Positions 23,565 to 32,206 of a stretch of DNA of 44,594 nucleotides are shown here, one piece after another (the first letter of the stretch is position 1; every line of letters starts with the position of its first letter). The stretch covers positions 1-44,594 of the forward strand of contig JALEZN010000044.1 in the NCBI GenBank assembly GCA_022772585.1, in the 5' to 3' direction. A model generated the notes under the pieces. It had not been told where the DNA came from, searched no databases, and saw only the letters and a list, made by a program, of their open reading frames with translations. The stretch is from Clostridiales bacterium. GTDB lineage: Bacteria > Bacillota > Clostridia > Oscillospirales > Oscillospiraceae. A program made the translations under genes and the position numbers.

Positions 23565-25178
23565 ATGTCATACTCACCACCGGTCGCCGCCGCGTCCTTT
23601 ACGCTGAAGGATCTGCTGGGTCTGGGCTCCATGTCGGGTGCCCGCCTTCTCTCCGGCAGCAGGCTTGATGTGCCCATCACCCGGGCCAATGTGGTGGAGA
23701 TCGCCAATATGGCTGATTGGGCCAAAGCCGGCGAGTGTGTGATCAGCTCGGGCTATCTCTTCCGCGACCGGGAGGAGCTGCTGGAGGAGCAGCTTCCCCA
23801 GCTTCAGGCGGCAGGCGCGGCCGTCCTCTGCCTCAAGCCCCTCCGTTTTCGTCAGGGACTGCCCGACCGTTTGGTCCAGCGGGTCGTGGAATTGGACTTC
23901 CCGCTGGTAGAGCTGCCCATGACCGCCGTTTTTGCCAGCATCGTCCAGGAGAGCATGGAGGAGATCTTCCGCCGGGAGACCCAATCCTTCCAGCGCATGC
24001 AGAACAAAATGGAGCTTCTGCTGGACGCCTTTATGAGGTCCGAGGACCCGGAGACCAGTCTGGCCGCCCTGGAAAAGGCCATCTCCAACCCCGTTCTGGT
24101 CTTCGATTCGGAAAACGAGCTGGTTTCCACCCGGCAGAGCCGGGAACTGCTGGGCGGACTGCAGGAGGATGTGATCCGCCAGCTCTACAAGCGGGCCAAC
24201 CTCCCCACCCTTTCCTTCCTGCGGGAGGGCAAGCCGGTGGAGATCCCCGTCCACTTTTTTGACATCGGCGGCCACAGCGGCATTCGCATCATCATTCCGG
24301 AGTATTACACCCCGCTGGACCAGGAAGACCAGCGGGTCATCGGCCGGGTCAGCCACATTCTGGCCGCTGAGATGAAAAATGCCATCGCCGTCAAGAAAGT
24401 CCGCCGGAAGTACAAGCGCCAATTTGTGGAAAACTGGCTCTTCGGCCGTCTGGGGGACGCCATCAACATCTGCCTCTCCGCCCAGACCGACGGCTACACC
24501 GTCAGCGTGGACCGCCGCTACCGGGCCGCCATCGTCAACCTGAACACCCCCCACAGCTCCGGCGCCTTTGCAGAGGAGGATGTGAGCATCATCCGCCACA
24601 TCATCCGCAATCTCAACTCCAACATCATGTTCACAGTGCTGGAGGGCAAGCTGATCCTGGTCATTGAGGACGGTCCCACCGGCGATTTTTCCCTGCAGGA
24701 GCTCTCTCTCCTCATGGAAAAGCTCAACTACATCATGGACAAGGGCGACATGAGCTTCTGCATCAGCGACTCCTACCCGGTGCAGGACCTTCCCCTGGCC
24801 TACCAGCAGGCCAGAAAGATCAGCGCCATCAGCCGGAAATGCGGCATCCGCCGCCAGGCCATTACCTACGAGACCCTGGGGGTCCTCTACCTGCTGGCCC
24901 TCCTGCCGGAGGATGACGCCATACAGCAGTACAAGGACCGTTTTCTCCGGCCGCTGAAAGAGTATGACAGCGCCCACCGCACTGCTCTGCTGGACACGCT
25001 GCGGATCTATCTGGAGCAGGGCTGCAACACCCAGAAGACCGCCCAGCTTCTCCACAGCCACTATAACACGGTGGTCTACCGCATCGCCCAGATCGAACGG
25101 CTGCTGGACCTCTCCATATCCGACGTGGAGACCCAGCTCCAGCTTCGCATTGCCTTCAAGCTGGATCTGATCCGCTGA
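23565..25178 (+). CDS. PucR-family transcriptional regulator of the PTS operon
   Basis: A 537-residue regulator. The N-terminal PucR domain (about 8-130: FTLKDLLGLGSMSGARLLSG, then ECVISSGYLFRDREELLEEQ) is a ligand-sensing module. A central GGDEF-like/CdaR region (about 280-420) follows. The C-terminal PucR HTH (about 475-535) reads LRIYLEQGCNTQKTAQLLHS and HYNTVVYRIAQIERLLDLS. It is transcribed away from the PTS operon, sharing a 220-bp intergenic region, so it most likely controls that operon. The ligand is unknown; family members respond to purine, amino acid or sugar intermediates. The ATG at 23565 has GGAG upstream; a TTG at 23544 is inside the ribosome binding region. Confidence 0.9.
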   Translation: MSYSPPVAAASFTLKDLLGLGSMSGARLLSGSRLDVPITRANVVEIANMADWAKAGECVISSGYLFRDREELLEEQLPQLQAAGAAVLCLKPLRFRQGLPDRLVQRVVELDFPLVELPMTAVFASIVQESMEEIFRRETQSFQRMQNKMELLLDAFMRSEDPETSLAALEKAISNPVLVFDSENELVSTRQSRELLGGLQEDVIRQLYKRANLPTLSFLREGKPVEIPVHFFDIGGHSGIRIIIPEYYTPLDQEDQRVIGRVSHILAAEMKNAIAVKKVRRKYKRQFVENWLFGRLGDAINICLSAQTDGYTVSVDRRYRAAIVNLNTPHSSGAFAEEDVSIIRHIIRNLNSNIMFTVLEGKLILVIEDGPTGDFSLQELSLLMEKLNYIMDKGDMSFCISDSYPVQDLPLAYQQARKISAISRKCGIRRQAITYETLGVLYLLALLPEDDAIQQYKDRFLRPLKEYDSAHRTALLDTLRIYLEQGCNTQKTAQLLHSHYNTVVYRIAQIERLLDLSISDVETQLQLRIAFKLDLIR

Positions 25179-25230
25179 GGGCATTGTTCCACGTTCCCAT
25201 ATTCCTGCCCGGACGGCCCGTTCGGAGCGG

Positions 25231-25280
25231 AAAAAAGCCGGGCCGCCCGGGGATCTCCCCAGGCAGCCCGGCAATTTTTT
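25231..25280. terminator. Terminator between the regulator gene and the small membrane protein
   Basis: Stem GCCGGGC-x-GCC/GGC-x-GCCCGGC (25237-25247 with 25262-25272) has A6 before and T6 after it, so it works for both converging genes. Confidence 0.88.
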
Positions 25281-25324
25281 GATCTTGATCCAGGGGGGCG
25301 GAATCGTCCCCGGAGCACATGTCC

Positions 25325-25513
25325 TTAATCGTCCCAGTCCGCGTAATCGTCAAACTCCGAGTGGCAGCAGCAGGCCTTCCCCGCGGACAGCTTCTCCTTG
25401 GCGCAGCCAAAGAAGGCCGCGATCTTGTCCCAGTATGCGATGATACAGCAGACCCCGGCGGCAATCGTCAGCGAGAGAGCCACGATCTTCAGCACAAAAC
25501 GGGCGATTTTCAT
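25325..25513 (-). CDS. Small membrane protein with a C-terminal Cys cluster
   Basis: A 62-residue protein with one hydrophobic segment (about 6-28, including VCC), a short basic part, and the tail K-A-C-C-C-H-S-E followed by an acidic end (DDYADWDD). The strong ribosome site AAGGAGG, its own promoter and a terminator support it as a real gene. I do not recognise the family with certainty. The C-C-C-H group could bind a metal such as Zn or Cu, but no related metal gene is adjacent. Confidence 0.75.
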   Translation of the reverse strand: MKIARFVLKIVALSLTIAAGVCCIIAYWDKIAAFFGCAKEKLSAGKACCCHSEFDDYADWDD

Positions 25514-25546
25514 ATCCCGTCGCCTCCTTGTCCAAATGATAGTTTT

Positions 25547-25575
25547 AGTTTACACGCTTTCCGGCCAAATTACAA
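25547..25575 (-). promoter_or_regulatory. Promoter of the small Cys-rich protein
   Basis: On the minus strand TTGTAA (25570-25575) and TAAACT (25547-25552) are 17 bp apart, about 34 bp before the ATG. Confidence 0.6.
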
Positions 25576-25609
25576 TGCTTATCTGCCATACCGCAGTAAA
25601 CTTTTTCCC

Positions 25610-25638
25610 TTGTAGTTTGCAGGGAAATAGAATATAAT
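25610..25638 (+). promoter_or_regulatory. Promoter of the asp23-fakA operon
   Basis: TTGTAG (25610-25615) and a perfect TATAAT (25633-25638) are 17 bp apart, 78 bp before the Asp23 start codon. Confidence 0.75.
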
Positions 25639-25715
25639 AAAGAAACGAATGGAAAGAAATCTGCCGCGTATTTTTGCGCGGGTGCCAATTCTCGGATAGA
25701 AAGGAAGGGTCCTTT

Positions 25716-26066
25716 ATGAAGCTGCAGACCGAAAAGGGTGAGATCCGCATCAGCAGCGAGGTGTTTACCAATATCACCGGCGCCGCGGCCACCAATTGCT
25801 ACGGAGTGAAGGGCATGGCCATCCGCTCCAAGACCGACGGGCTGGTCCACCTGCTCCGTCGGGAGTCCATGTCCAAGGGCGTGAAGGTCACTTATAACGA
25901 CGATTCCAGCGTCTCCATCGAGCTGCATATTATCGTGGACAACGGCGTCAACCTGATGGCGGTGAGCCGCTCCATCATGAGCGAGGTCCGCTATATCGTC
26001 AGCCGCACCACCGGCGTGGAAGTCAAGAACGTGGACGTCTGCATCGACTCCATGGTCATCGGCTGA
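25716..26066 (+). CDS. Asp23/Gls24-family protein (YloU-like)
   Basis: A 116-residue cytoplasmic protein of normal YloU length. The family pattern is clear: EIRISSEVFTNITGAAATNC near the start, GVKGMA, IELHIIVDNGVNLMAVSRSI in the middle, and VEVKNVDVCIDSM at the end. Asp23 homologues gather at the membrane and affect envelope stress in Staphylococcus. The gene lies 30 bp before the fatty acid kinase gene, the common yloU-yloV order in Firmicutes. RBS AAAGGAAGG supports the ATG at 25716. Confidence 0.9.
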   Translation: MKLQTEKGEIRISSEVFTNITGAAATNCYGVKGMAIRSKTDGLVHLLRRESMSKGVKVTYNDDSSVSIELHIIVDNGVNLMAVSRSIMSEVRYIVSRTTGVEVKNVDVCIDSMVIG

Positions 26067-26096
26067 TCACCCCCATCGAAAGGAAGGAACACGGAC

Positions 26097-27788
26097 ATGA
26101 GAGAAACCATTGACGGGGCGCTGTTTGCACAGATGATCATCCACGCGTCGGCCTCCATCAACAGCCAGAAGCAGCACATCAACGAGCTCAACGTATTCCC
26201 GGTGCCCGACGGTGACACCGGCACCAATATGGGACTGACCATCAGTACCGCCGCCGCCGAGCTGCGCAAGAAGAAGTACCCCACTGTGGGCGAGGCCGCC
26301 GGCGCCAACGCCAACGCCCTGCTGCGGGGGGCCCGCGGCAATTCCGGCGTCATCCTCTCCCTGCTCTTCCGGGGCTTTGCCAAGGCTGTAAAGGAGAAGG
26401 AGACCATCGACGGCCGGGATCTGGCCATCGCGCTGGACTTCGGCGTAGCCGCCGCCTACAAGGCGGTAATGAAGCCCGCCGAGGGCACCATCCTCACCGT
26501 TTCCCGCCTGGCTGCCGCCCAGGCCGCCGCCGCCGCCCGGGAGAATCCTGCTCCCGAGGCAGTGCTGGAGGCCGCCATCCGCGAAGGTGAGGTGGCTCTG
26601 GCCGACACCGTGAATCAGAACCCGGTCCTGAAGAAGGCCGGCGTGGTGGATGCCGGAGGCAAGGGTTTCCTGGTCATCCTCCAGGGTATGCTGGACGAGC
26701 TGCGGGGCGTGGCCATGCCTGAGGAAACCGGTGGGGAGGCCGACGCCCCCAAGGACAAGGCAGACTTCGCCATGATGAGCCAGGAGGAGATCACCTTTGC
26801 CTTTGACACGGTGTTCATCGTCCGCAAGGCCAGCGAGGACGTCAATCTGGTGCCCTTCCAGGCCTATCTCAACAGCATCGGCGACAGTCTGGTCATCGGC
26901 GAAAGCGACGATTCCTTCAAAGTCCACGTTCACACCAACATCCCCGGCGAGGCTCTGACCGAGGCTCAGAAGTACGGAACCCTGGAGCTGGCCAAGATCG
27001 AGAACATGCGCACCCAGGCCGACGATCTGGCCGCCGGCCGGCACGTCCAGAGCACCGACGATCTGGACGCCGTGGAGGCCGAGCTGGAGGGCGGACATGA
27101 GGCGGCGCGCAAAGTGGCCGCTCCCGAAAAGAAGTACGGCGTGGTCACGGTCTGCGCCGGCGAGGGGCTTGCCGCTGTGTTCCACGACCTGGGGGTCGAC
27201 GGGATCATCTCCGGCGGTCAGACCATGAACCCCTCTACCGAGGACATCATGCGTGAGATTGACAAGACCCCCGCCGAGATCGTCTTTGTGCTGCCCAACA
27301 ACAAGAATATCATCATGGCGGCTGAGCAGTGCGTTCCCCTGGCCGAGGGTAAAAAGGTGGTGGTCCTGCCCAGCAAGACCGTGCCTCAGGGCATCTCCGC
27401 CCTGCTGGTGATGGACCCCGAGGCCGGCGAGGAGGAGAACATTGCCGCCATGACCGAAGCTCTGGGCCGGGTATCCACCAGCGAGATCACCTATGCCGCC
27501 CGGGATTCGGACTTTGATGGCTTTGCCATCAAGCAGGGCGATTACCTGGCCCTGGTGGAGCACCAGCTCTTCGGCACCGACCAGGATCTGACCGCCCTGC
27601 TGGAGCGGCTGGCCCGGTCCGACGCCTCCCAGCAGGCCGAGTTCATCAGCATCTTCTACGGCGTGGATGTGTCGGAGGAGGACGCCCAGAAGGCCCTGGC
27701 CCTCTTCCAGGCCGCCTGCCCCAATGCCGAGATCACCCTACTCTCCGGCGGTCAGCCCGTCTATTACTACATGATCTCCGCCGAGTGA
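26097..27788 (+). CDS. fakA: DAK2-domain fatty acid kinase catalytic subunit (FakA/YloV)
   Basis: A 563-residue protein, close to YloV/FakA length (about 550). The N-terminal DAK2 domain (about 10-200) has NVFPVPDGDTGTNMG (32-46), whose Asp residues bind Mg-ATP, and RGARGNSGVILS. The middle and C-terminal parts contain the DegV-like/FakA C domains (VLPNNKNIIMAAEQC near 400). FakA acts with a separate FakB (DegV) protein, which holds the fatty acid, to make acyl phosphate for phospholipid synthesis. No FakB gene is in the window. RBS AAAGGAAGG is present. Confidence 0.92.
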   Translation: MRETIDGALFAQMIIHASASINSQKQHINELNVFPVPDGDTGTNMGLTISTAAAELRKKKYPTVGEAAGANANALLRGARGNSGVILSLLFRGFAKAVKEKETIDGRDLAIALDFGVAAAYKAVMKPAEGTILTVSRLAAAQAAAAARENPAPEAVLEAAIREGEVALADTVNQNPVLKKAGVVDAGGKGFLVILQGMLDELRGVAMPEETGGEADAPKDKADFAMMSQEEITFAFDTVFIVRKASEDVNLVPFQAYLNSIGDSLVIGESDDSFKVHVHTNIPGEALTEAQKYGTLELAKIENMRTQADDLAAGRHVQSTDDLDAVEAELEGGHEAARKVAAPEKKYGVVTVCAGEGLAAVFHDLGVDGIISGGQTMNPSTEDIMREIDKTPAEIVFVLPNNKNIIMAAEQCVPLAEGKKVVVLPSKTVPQGISALLVMDPEAGEEENIAAMTEALGRVSTSEITYAARDSDFDGFAIKQGDYLALVEHQLFGTDQDLTALLERLARSDASQQAEFISIFYGVDVSEEDAQKALALFQAACPNAEITLLSGGQPVYYYMISAE

Positions 27789-27800
27789 TCTTTTCTTTAA

Positions 27801-27836
27801 AAATTCCGTTCCGTGGTCACGGAACGGAATTTTTTT
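27801..27836 (+). terminator. Terminator of the asp23-fakA operon
   Basis: A 15-bp perfect stem AAATTCCGTTCCGTG/CACGGAACGGAATTT with a two-base gap, followed by T residues to 27836. Confidence 0.92.
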
Positions 27837-27840
27837 GCAT

Positions 27841-27871
27841 AAAAAAGCCGCCCGGCGTTCCGCCGGGCGGC
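27841..27871 (-). terminator. Terminator of the amino acid ABC operon
   Basis: An 11-bp perfect stem GCCGCCCGGCG/CGCCGGGCGGC, loop TTC. The minus strand has six T after the stem. It is 16 bp beyond the ATPase gene stop and 5 bp from the opposing fakA terminator. Confidence 0.92.
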
Positions 27872-27886
27872 CAAAACACGATTTGC

Positions 27887-28609
27887 TTACAGCACCTTGG
27901 AGAGGAAATCGATGGTGCGCTGTTCCTTGGGGTTTGCAAAAAAGGCGTGGGGCTCGTTCTGCTCCAGGATGTGGCCGCCGTCCATGAAGAGGACGCGGGT
28001 ACCCACCTCCCGGGCAAAACCCATCTCGTGGGTAACCACCGCCATGGTCATCCCCTCCTCCGCCAGCTCCTTCATAACCTCCAGCACCTCGCCCACCATC
28101 TCGGGGTCCAGGGCGGAGGTAGGCTCGTCGAAGAGCATGACCTTGGGCTTCATGGCCAGGGCGCGGACGATGGCGATGCGCTGCTTCTGGCCGCCGGAGA
28201 GCTGCGCGGGATAGGCGTCGGCCTTGTCCAGCAGGTCCACCCGCTTGAGCAGGCGGATGGCCTCCTCGTCGGCCTCGGCCTGTTTCATCAGGCCGGTGCG
28301 CACCGGGGCCAGAGTGATGTTCTTCCGAATGGTCATATTGGGGAAAAGGTTGAAGTGCTGGAACACCATGCCCATCTGGCGGCGCACCGCGTCGATGTCC
28401 ACCTTGGGATCGGTGATCTCGGTACCGTTAAAGGTGATTGTACCGGACGTGGGGGTCTCCAGCAGGTTGAGGCAACGCAGGAAGGTGGACTTGCCGGAGC
28501 CGGAAGGCCCGATTATGACCACCTTTTCGCCCGGTGCAATATGCTCCGAAATGTCATCCAGCACCAGATGGTCGCCGAAGGACTTGGAGAGGTGTTTAAC
28601 GTCGATCAC
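27887..28609 (-). CDS. Polar amino acid ABC transporter ATP-binding protein
   Basis: A 240-residue GlnQ/HisP-type ATPase. Walker A is GPSGSGKST (34-42), the signature LSGGQKQR is near 135, and Walker B with [14 protein letters not shown] is near 158, followed by the switch His in VTHEM. It powers import of an amino acid through the permease upstream. The start is GTG at 28609 with AAAGGAGG 10 bases upstream. It overlaps the permease gene by 14 bp, so the two are coupled. Substrate: polar or basic amino acid; see the possible ArgR operator upstream of the operon. Confidence 0.94.
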   Translation of the reverse strand: MIDVKHLSKSFGDHLVLDDISEHIAPGEKVVIIGPSGSGKSTFLRCLNLLETPTSGTITFNGTEITDPKVDIDAVRRQMGMVFQHFNLFPNMTIRKNITLAPVRTGLMKQAEADEEAIRLLKRVDLLDKADAYPAQLSGGQKQRIAIVRALAMKPKVMLFDEPTSALDPEMVGEVLEVMKELAEEGMTMAVVTHEMGFAREVGTRVLFMDGGHILEQNEPHAFFANPKEQRTIDFLSKVL

Positions 28610-29351
28610 TTTGACGCAGCCTCCTTTCCAGCTTGCCCTGGAGCCAGGTGAGCAGGATCACAAAGACCAGATAGATCACAGCAGCTCCAAGATAGGGGAA
28701 CATGACCTCATAGGTCTTGGTGCCCACAGCCTGGGCGTAATAGAGCAGCTCCGCCGAGCCGATGGCAGAGACCAGGGAGGTATCCTTGAAGAGGGTGATG
28801 AACTCGTTGCCCAGGGCGGGGAGGATGTTCTTGAAGGCCTGGGGAATGATGATAAAGCGCATGGTGTCCAGATAGTTCAGGCCCAGGGAGCGGCCCGCCT
28901 CGTTCTGGCCCGCGTCCACGCTCATCAGTCCGCCCCGGACGATCTCCGCCACATAGGCGCCCGAGTTGATGCCCAGGCCGATAACGCCCACCAGGAAGCG
29001 GTTTCGGCTGGACTTGAAGATCACGAAGCCCCAGATCAGCAGCTGCACCAGCATGGGGGTGCCCCGGATCACGGTGGTATACACCTGGCACAGGGCGTTC
29101 ACCAGACCCAGGACCGGGTTGCGTCTGCCTACCCGCTGCTGATCGTGGGAGGTGCGGACCACCGCCACCAGCACACCCAGAATAACGCCGAAGATCAGGG
29201 CGATGACCGTCAGTTCCAGAGTGGTCACGACGCCCTGGAGGTAGAGCTTCCAGCGGTCGCCATGGATGAAAGCGGTGTAGAACTTCACGAATGTATTTTC
29301 CCAGAAGCTCAGATCGGTGCTGCCCACCAGTTGTTCATAGAGCGCCGCCAT
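28596..29351 (-). CDS. Polar amino acid ABC transporter permease
   Basis: A 251-residue membrane protein of the HisM/GlnP family with about five membrane segments. The EAA loop is near residues 150-175: [20 protein letters not shown], the cytoplasmic contact with the ATPase. Only one permease gene is present, so the channel is probably a homodimer. It begins 65 bp after the binding-protein gene, with a terminator in between. RBS AGGAGG precedes the ATG. Confidence 0.93.
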   Translation of the reverse strand: MAALYEQLVGSTDLSFWENTFVKFYTAFIHGDRWKLYLQGVVTTLELTVIALIFGVILGVLVAVVRTSHDQQRVGRRNPVLGLVNALCQVYTTVIRGTPMLVQLLIWGFVIFKSSRNRFLVGVIGLGINSGAYVAEIVRGGLMSVDAGQNEAGRSLGLNYLDTMRFIIIPQAFKNILPALGNEFITLFKDTSLVSAIGSAELLYYAQAVGTKTYEVMFPYLGAAVIYLVFVILLTWLQGKLERRLRQSDRR

Positions 29352-29373
29352 ATGCTTCCTCCTCTCTTACCGG

Positions 29374-29399
29374 AAAAAAAGGCGGCCGCTGGGGCCGCC
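29374..29399 (-). terminator. Internal terminator between binding protein and permease genes
   Basis: Stem GGCGGCC/GGCCGCC (29381-29387 with 29393-29399) is followed by TTTTTTT on the minus strand. It probably ends most transcripts after the binding-protein gene, which would give more binding protein than channel. Confidence 0.82.
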
Positions 29400-29415
29400 C
29401 CTTTTCCTGTTTTTA

Positions 29416-30222
29416 TTATTCGGCGGTAATGTACTTGTCGATGATGGACTGCACCGTACCGTCATCGATGAGGGCCTTCAGCGCGCCGTTGACGGCGTCC
29501 AGCAGCTCAGTGTTGCCCTTGGCCAGACCAATGGCATACTCTTCGGTGACATACTCGGTGTCCAGGATGGTCAGGCCGGCGTTGGCCTTCACAAACTCCT
29601 GGGCGGGAGCGCTGTCGATGACCACGCAGTCCACCTGGCCGCCCAGCAGGGCCTGCACGGCGGTGGCGCCGTTGTCATAGGCGGTGACATGGTCCTCACC
29701 GTAGTCGTCGGAGCAGTAGATGTAGCCGGTGGTGCCCCGCTGGGTGCCGATCATCTTCTCGCCCAGATTGTCCACGGTCACGTCGCTGCCCTCGGGCACA
29801 ATGATGACCTGAACGGCGGTGGTGTAGGTATCGGAAAACTCCATGACCTGCTTGCGCTCGTCAGTGACGGAAACACCGGCCATGACGATGTCGCTCTGGC
29901 CGTTCTGAGCGGCCAGGAGGGCGGCGTCAAAGTCCATGTCATCCACCACCAGCTCCAGGCCCAGCTTCTCGGCGATGGCGCCGGCCACCTCTACGTCGAT
30001 GCCCTCAAAAGAGCCGTCGTCGGCCACCATCTCATAGGGAGGGAAGGCGGCGTTGGTGGACATATGCAGCTTACCGGCCTCCACCGTGGAAACCGCGGAG
30101 CCAGCGGGAGCGCTGGCGGCAGGGGAGCTGGGCTGAGCGGCGGTACCGCCGCCGCAGCCGGCCAGCAGCGTCAGGGACAGGGCAGCGGCCATGCCCAGAG
30201 CAAAGATCTTTTTCATATTCAT
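29416..30222 (-). CDS. Polar amino acid ABC transporter substrate-binding lipoprotein
   Basis: A 268-residue family 3 solute-binding protein. The lipobox L-A-G-C puts the lipid on Cys23. A Ser/Ala/Pro linker (about 30-45) leads to the two-lobe fold, starting with TNAAFPPYEM and GSFEGIDVEVAGAIAEKLGL. GQSDIVMAGVSVTDERKQVM is the usual ligand-site segment, with the Arg that binds the alpha-carboxylate. Ligand unknown; sequence style is closest to arginine or cystine-type binding proteins. RBS TAGGAG is 5 bases upstream. First gene of the operon. Confidence 0.92.
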   Translation of the reverse strand: MNMKKIFALGMAAALSLTLLAGCGGGTAAQPSSPAASAPAGSAVSTVEAGKLHMSTNAAFPPYEMVADDGSFEGIDVEVAGAIAEKLGLELVVDDMDFDAALLAAQNGQSDIVMAGVSVTDERKQVMEFSDTYTTAVQVIIVPEGSDVTVDNLGEKMIGTQRGTTGYIYCSDDYGEDHVTAYDNGATAVQALLGGQVDCVVIDSAPAQEFVKANAGLTILDTEYVTEEYAIGLAKGNTELLDAVNGALKALIDDGTVQSIIDKYITAE

Positions 30223-30292
30223 CGTCTCCTAATCGATTCTTCCGCGGGCGGTCTTTCCTGTTCCGCCCGTTGTCTGGCTGAGGTATGGTTTG

Positions 30293-30320
30293 ATTATACA
30301 CCATATTCATAAAAATGCAA
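30293..30320 (-). promoter_or_regulatory. Promoter of the amino acid ABC operon
   Basis: On the minus strand TTGCAT (30315-30320) and a perfect TATAAT (30293-30298) are 16 bp apart. The -35 box lies inside the left arm of the long inverted repeat described next. Confidence 0.8.
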
Positions 30321-30346
30321 GCCTTTTCTGCATATTTATGAATATG
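30302..30346. promoter_or_regulatory. 18-bp inverted repeat resembling tandem ARG boxes
   Basis: Arms 30302-30319 and 30329-30346 pair at 17 of 18 positions with a 9-bp spacer. The plus strand at 30304-30321 matches the Bacillus ARG box consensus (CATGAATAAAAATKCAAK) at about 15 of 18 positions; the other arm matches about 12. It overlaps the promoter, so ArgR binding would block transcription. This would fit an arginine or related transporter. No argR gene is in the window. Confidence 0.5.
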
Positions 30347-30417
30347 ACCAACCCAGAGCAGAAATGGTTCCATGACTTGTGCATCGTGCCAATTTGCACT
30401 TTAATGGCGTAAATTGT

Positions 30418-30449
30418 AAAAAAAAGAGGCAGAGCAAATGCTCTGCCTC
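30418..30449 (-). terminator. Terminator after oppA
   Basis: A perfect 11-bp stem GAGGCAGAGCA/TGCTCTGCCTC with an AA loop; the minus strand continues with eight T. Confidence 0.92.
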
Positions 30450-30472
30450 TTTTCCCTTATGCAGTGCGTGGC

Positions 30473-32206
30473 TTAGCCGCGGCTGGTGTACATGAAGAAG
30501 TAGAAGCCCAGGGGGGTGTAATAAGCGCCGTTGACCTCGCTGTCCATCATAAACTTCTCGGTATAGAAGTAGATGGGACCCAGGGCCCAGTCCTGACCGA
30601 TGATGATATCCTCGGCCTCATGCATGGCGGCCATGCGCTCGGCGGGATCGGAGGTGGACATGGCCTTCTTGATGGCGGCATCGTAGTTGGCATTGACATA
30701 CTGGGCGTCGTTGTTGCCGCCGCCGGTCAGCCACATATCCAGGAAGGACATGGGGTCGTTGTAGTCGGCGATCCAGCCGTTGCGGGCGATCTGGTAGTCG
30801 CCGTCCTTACGGGTCTGCAGGAACACGGACCAGTCCTGGTTCTCCAGCTTGACCTCAACGCCCAGGCCGTTCTTCCACTGAGACTGCAGGGCCTCACCCA
30901 CGGCCTTGTGGTTGTCGGAGGTGTTGTAGAGGTAGGTCACCACGGGGAAGGTGGAGCGGTCCTCATAGCCGGCCTCGTCCAGCAGGCGGTTGGCCTCCTC
31001 CAGGTTGGCCTGGTAGGTGGCGTCGTCCACGGGAGCGTTCCAGTAGTCGCCGCCCACGGTACGGAAGTCATCGCCGGTAGCGCCCTCAGCGTCATACACG
31101 CCGGCGGGCACAAAGCCGGTGGCGGGGACCTGGCCGGTCTGGGTCACCTTCTCCACGATGTACTTGGAGTCGATGGCCAGGGTGAAGGCCTTGCGGACAC
31201 GCCAGTCGTCGAAGGGAGCCTTCTGGGTCTGGTAGCAGACATAGTAGGTGCCGATGTAGTCCACGATCTCCATCCTGCCGTCGGCAAGCAAAGTGGGGAT
31301 CTCGTCCACGGGCATGTCGTTGATGAACTGCAGCTCGCCGGAGTTATAGGCGGCCAGCATGGCGTTCTGGTCGTCCATCAGCTTGAAGGTAATGGTGTCG
31401 GGACCCAGCTTGTCATAGTTATAGTACTCGGGGTTCTTCTCCATGACGATCTGGGAGTTGTGCTTCCACTCCACCATCTTGTAGGCGCCGTTGCCGATGT
31501 AGGTGGCGGGATCGAAGGTCCACTCGTCGCCGGCGGCAGCAATCATATCCTCACGGATAGGCAGCAGGGCGGGGAAAGCGGTGACCTCCAGGAAATAGGG
31601 GCAGTCGTAGGACAGGGTGACCTCCAGGGTCTTGTCGTCCACGGCCTTGACAGCCAGGGTGTCAGCTTCGGCGTTGCCGTCGTGGATATCCTGATAGCCC
31701 GCGATCATGCCGGCCATGTTCTCATAGTCAGAGGCGGTCTTGGGGTCAACCAGGCGCTTCCAGGCATACTCAAAGTCGCCGGCGGTGACGTCCTTGCCGT
31801 CGGACCACTTGATGTCGCTGCGCAGCTTGAAGGTGTAGGTGACAGTGCCGTCGCCGTTGTCCGTCTTCTCATAGGACTCGGCCTGGCCATTGACCAGCTC
31901 GGCGGCGTTGACGTTGCCGGCCACGTTGGTACCGGCGTCGCCCCACTTCATCAGGCCCTCAAACATGTGCTGGACCATGATGGCGCCGTCAACGGAGCTG
32001 TTCAGGGTGGGGTCGATGGTCTGAGGCTCGGACGCGATGCACAGGGAGAGGTTGAACCCTTCGCTGGCAGCGGGGGTGCTGGCCTCGGGCGCGCTGCTGC
32101 CCTGGGGCGCGGAAGGCTGGGACGCATTGGTGTTGCCGCAGCCGGCGAGCAGGGTCGCCATCATGGCGCCAGCCAGAGCCAGAGCCAGAAGCTTGCTCTT
32201 CTTCAT
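30473..32206 (-). CDS. oppA: Oligopeptide ABC transporter substrate-binding lipoprotein
   Basis: A 577-residue family 5 solute-binding protein. Signal peptide with lipobox L-A-G-C (Cys23), then a Ser/Ala/Pro-rich linker. The lobe I start reads CIASEPQTIDPTLNSSVDG. YTFKLRSDIKWSDGKDVTAG is the family signature region, and the C-terminal part has GWIADYNDPMSFLDMW. It binds peptides outside the cell and delivers them to OppBC. The ATG at 32206 follows GGAGG. It is the last opp gene but has its own promoter and a strong terminator, so it can be made at a higher level than the channel. Confidence 0.94.
   Translation of the reverse strand: MKKSKLLALALAGAMMATLLAGCGNTNASQPSAPQGSSAPEASTPAASEGFNLSLCIASEPQTIDPTLNSSVDGAIMVQHMFEGLMKWGDAGTNVAGNVNAAELVNGQAESYEKTDNGDGTVTYTFKLRSDIKWSDGKDVTAGDFEYAWKRLVDPKTASDYENMAGMIAGYQDIHDGNAEADTLAVKAVDDKTLEVTLSYDCPYFLEVTAFPALLPIREDMIAAAGDEWTFDPATYIGNGAYKMVEWKHNSQIVMEKNPEYYNYDKLGPDTITFKLMDDQNAMLAAYNSGELQFINDMPVDEIPTLLADGRMEIVDYIGTYYVCYQTQKAPFDDWRVRKAFTLAIDSKYIVEKVTQTGQVPATGFVPAGVYDAEGATGDDFRTVGGDYWNAPVDDATYQANLEEANRLLDEAGYEDRSTFPVVTYLYNTSDNHKAVGEALQSQWKNGLGVEVKLENQDWSVFLQTRKDGDYQIARNGWIADYNDPMSFLDMWLTGGGNNDAQYVNANYDAAIKKAMSTSDPAERMAAMHEAEDIIIGQDWALGPIYFYTEKFMMDSEVNGAYYTPLGFYFFMYTSRG

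Noticed and set aside
23574-25274. A 566-codon minus-strand frame opposite the PucR-type regulator
   Set aside because: The plus-strand frame has clear PucR and HTH motifs, promoter and terminator; the antisense frame has none.
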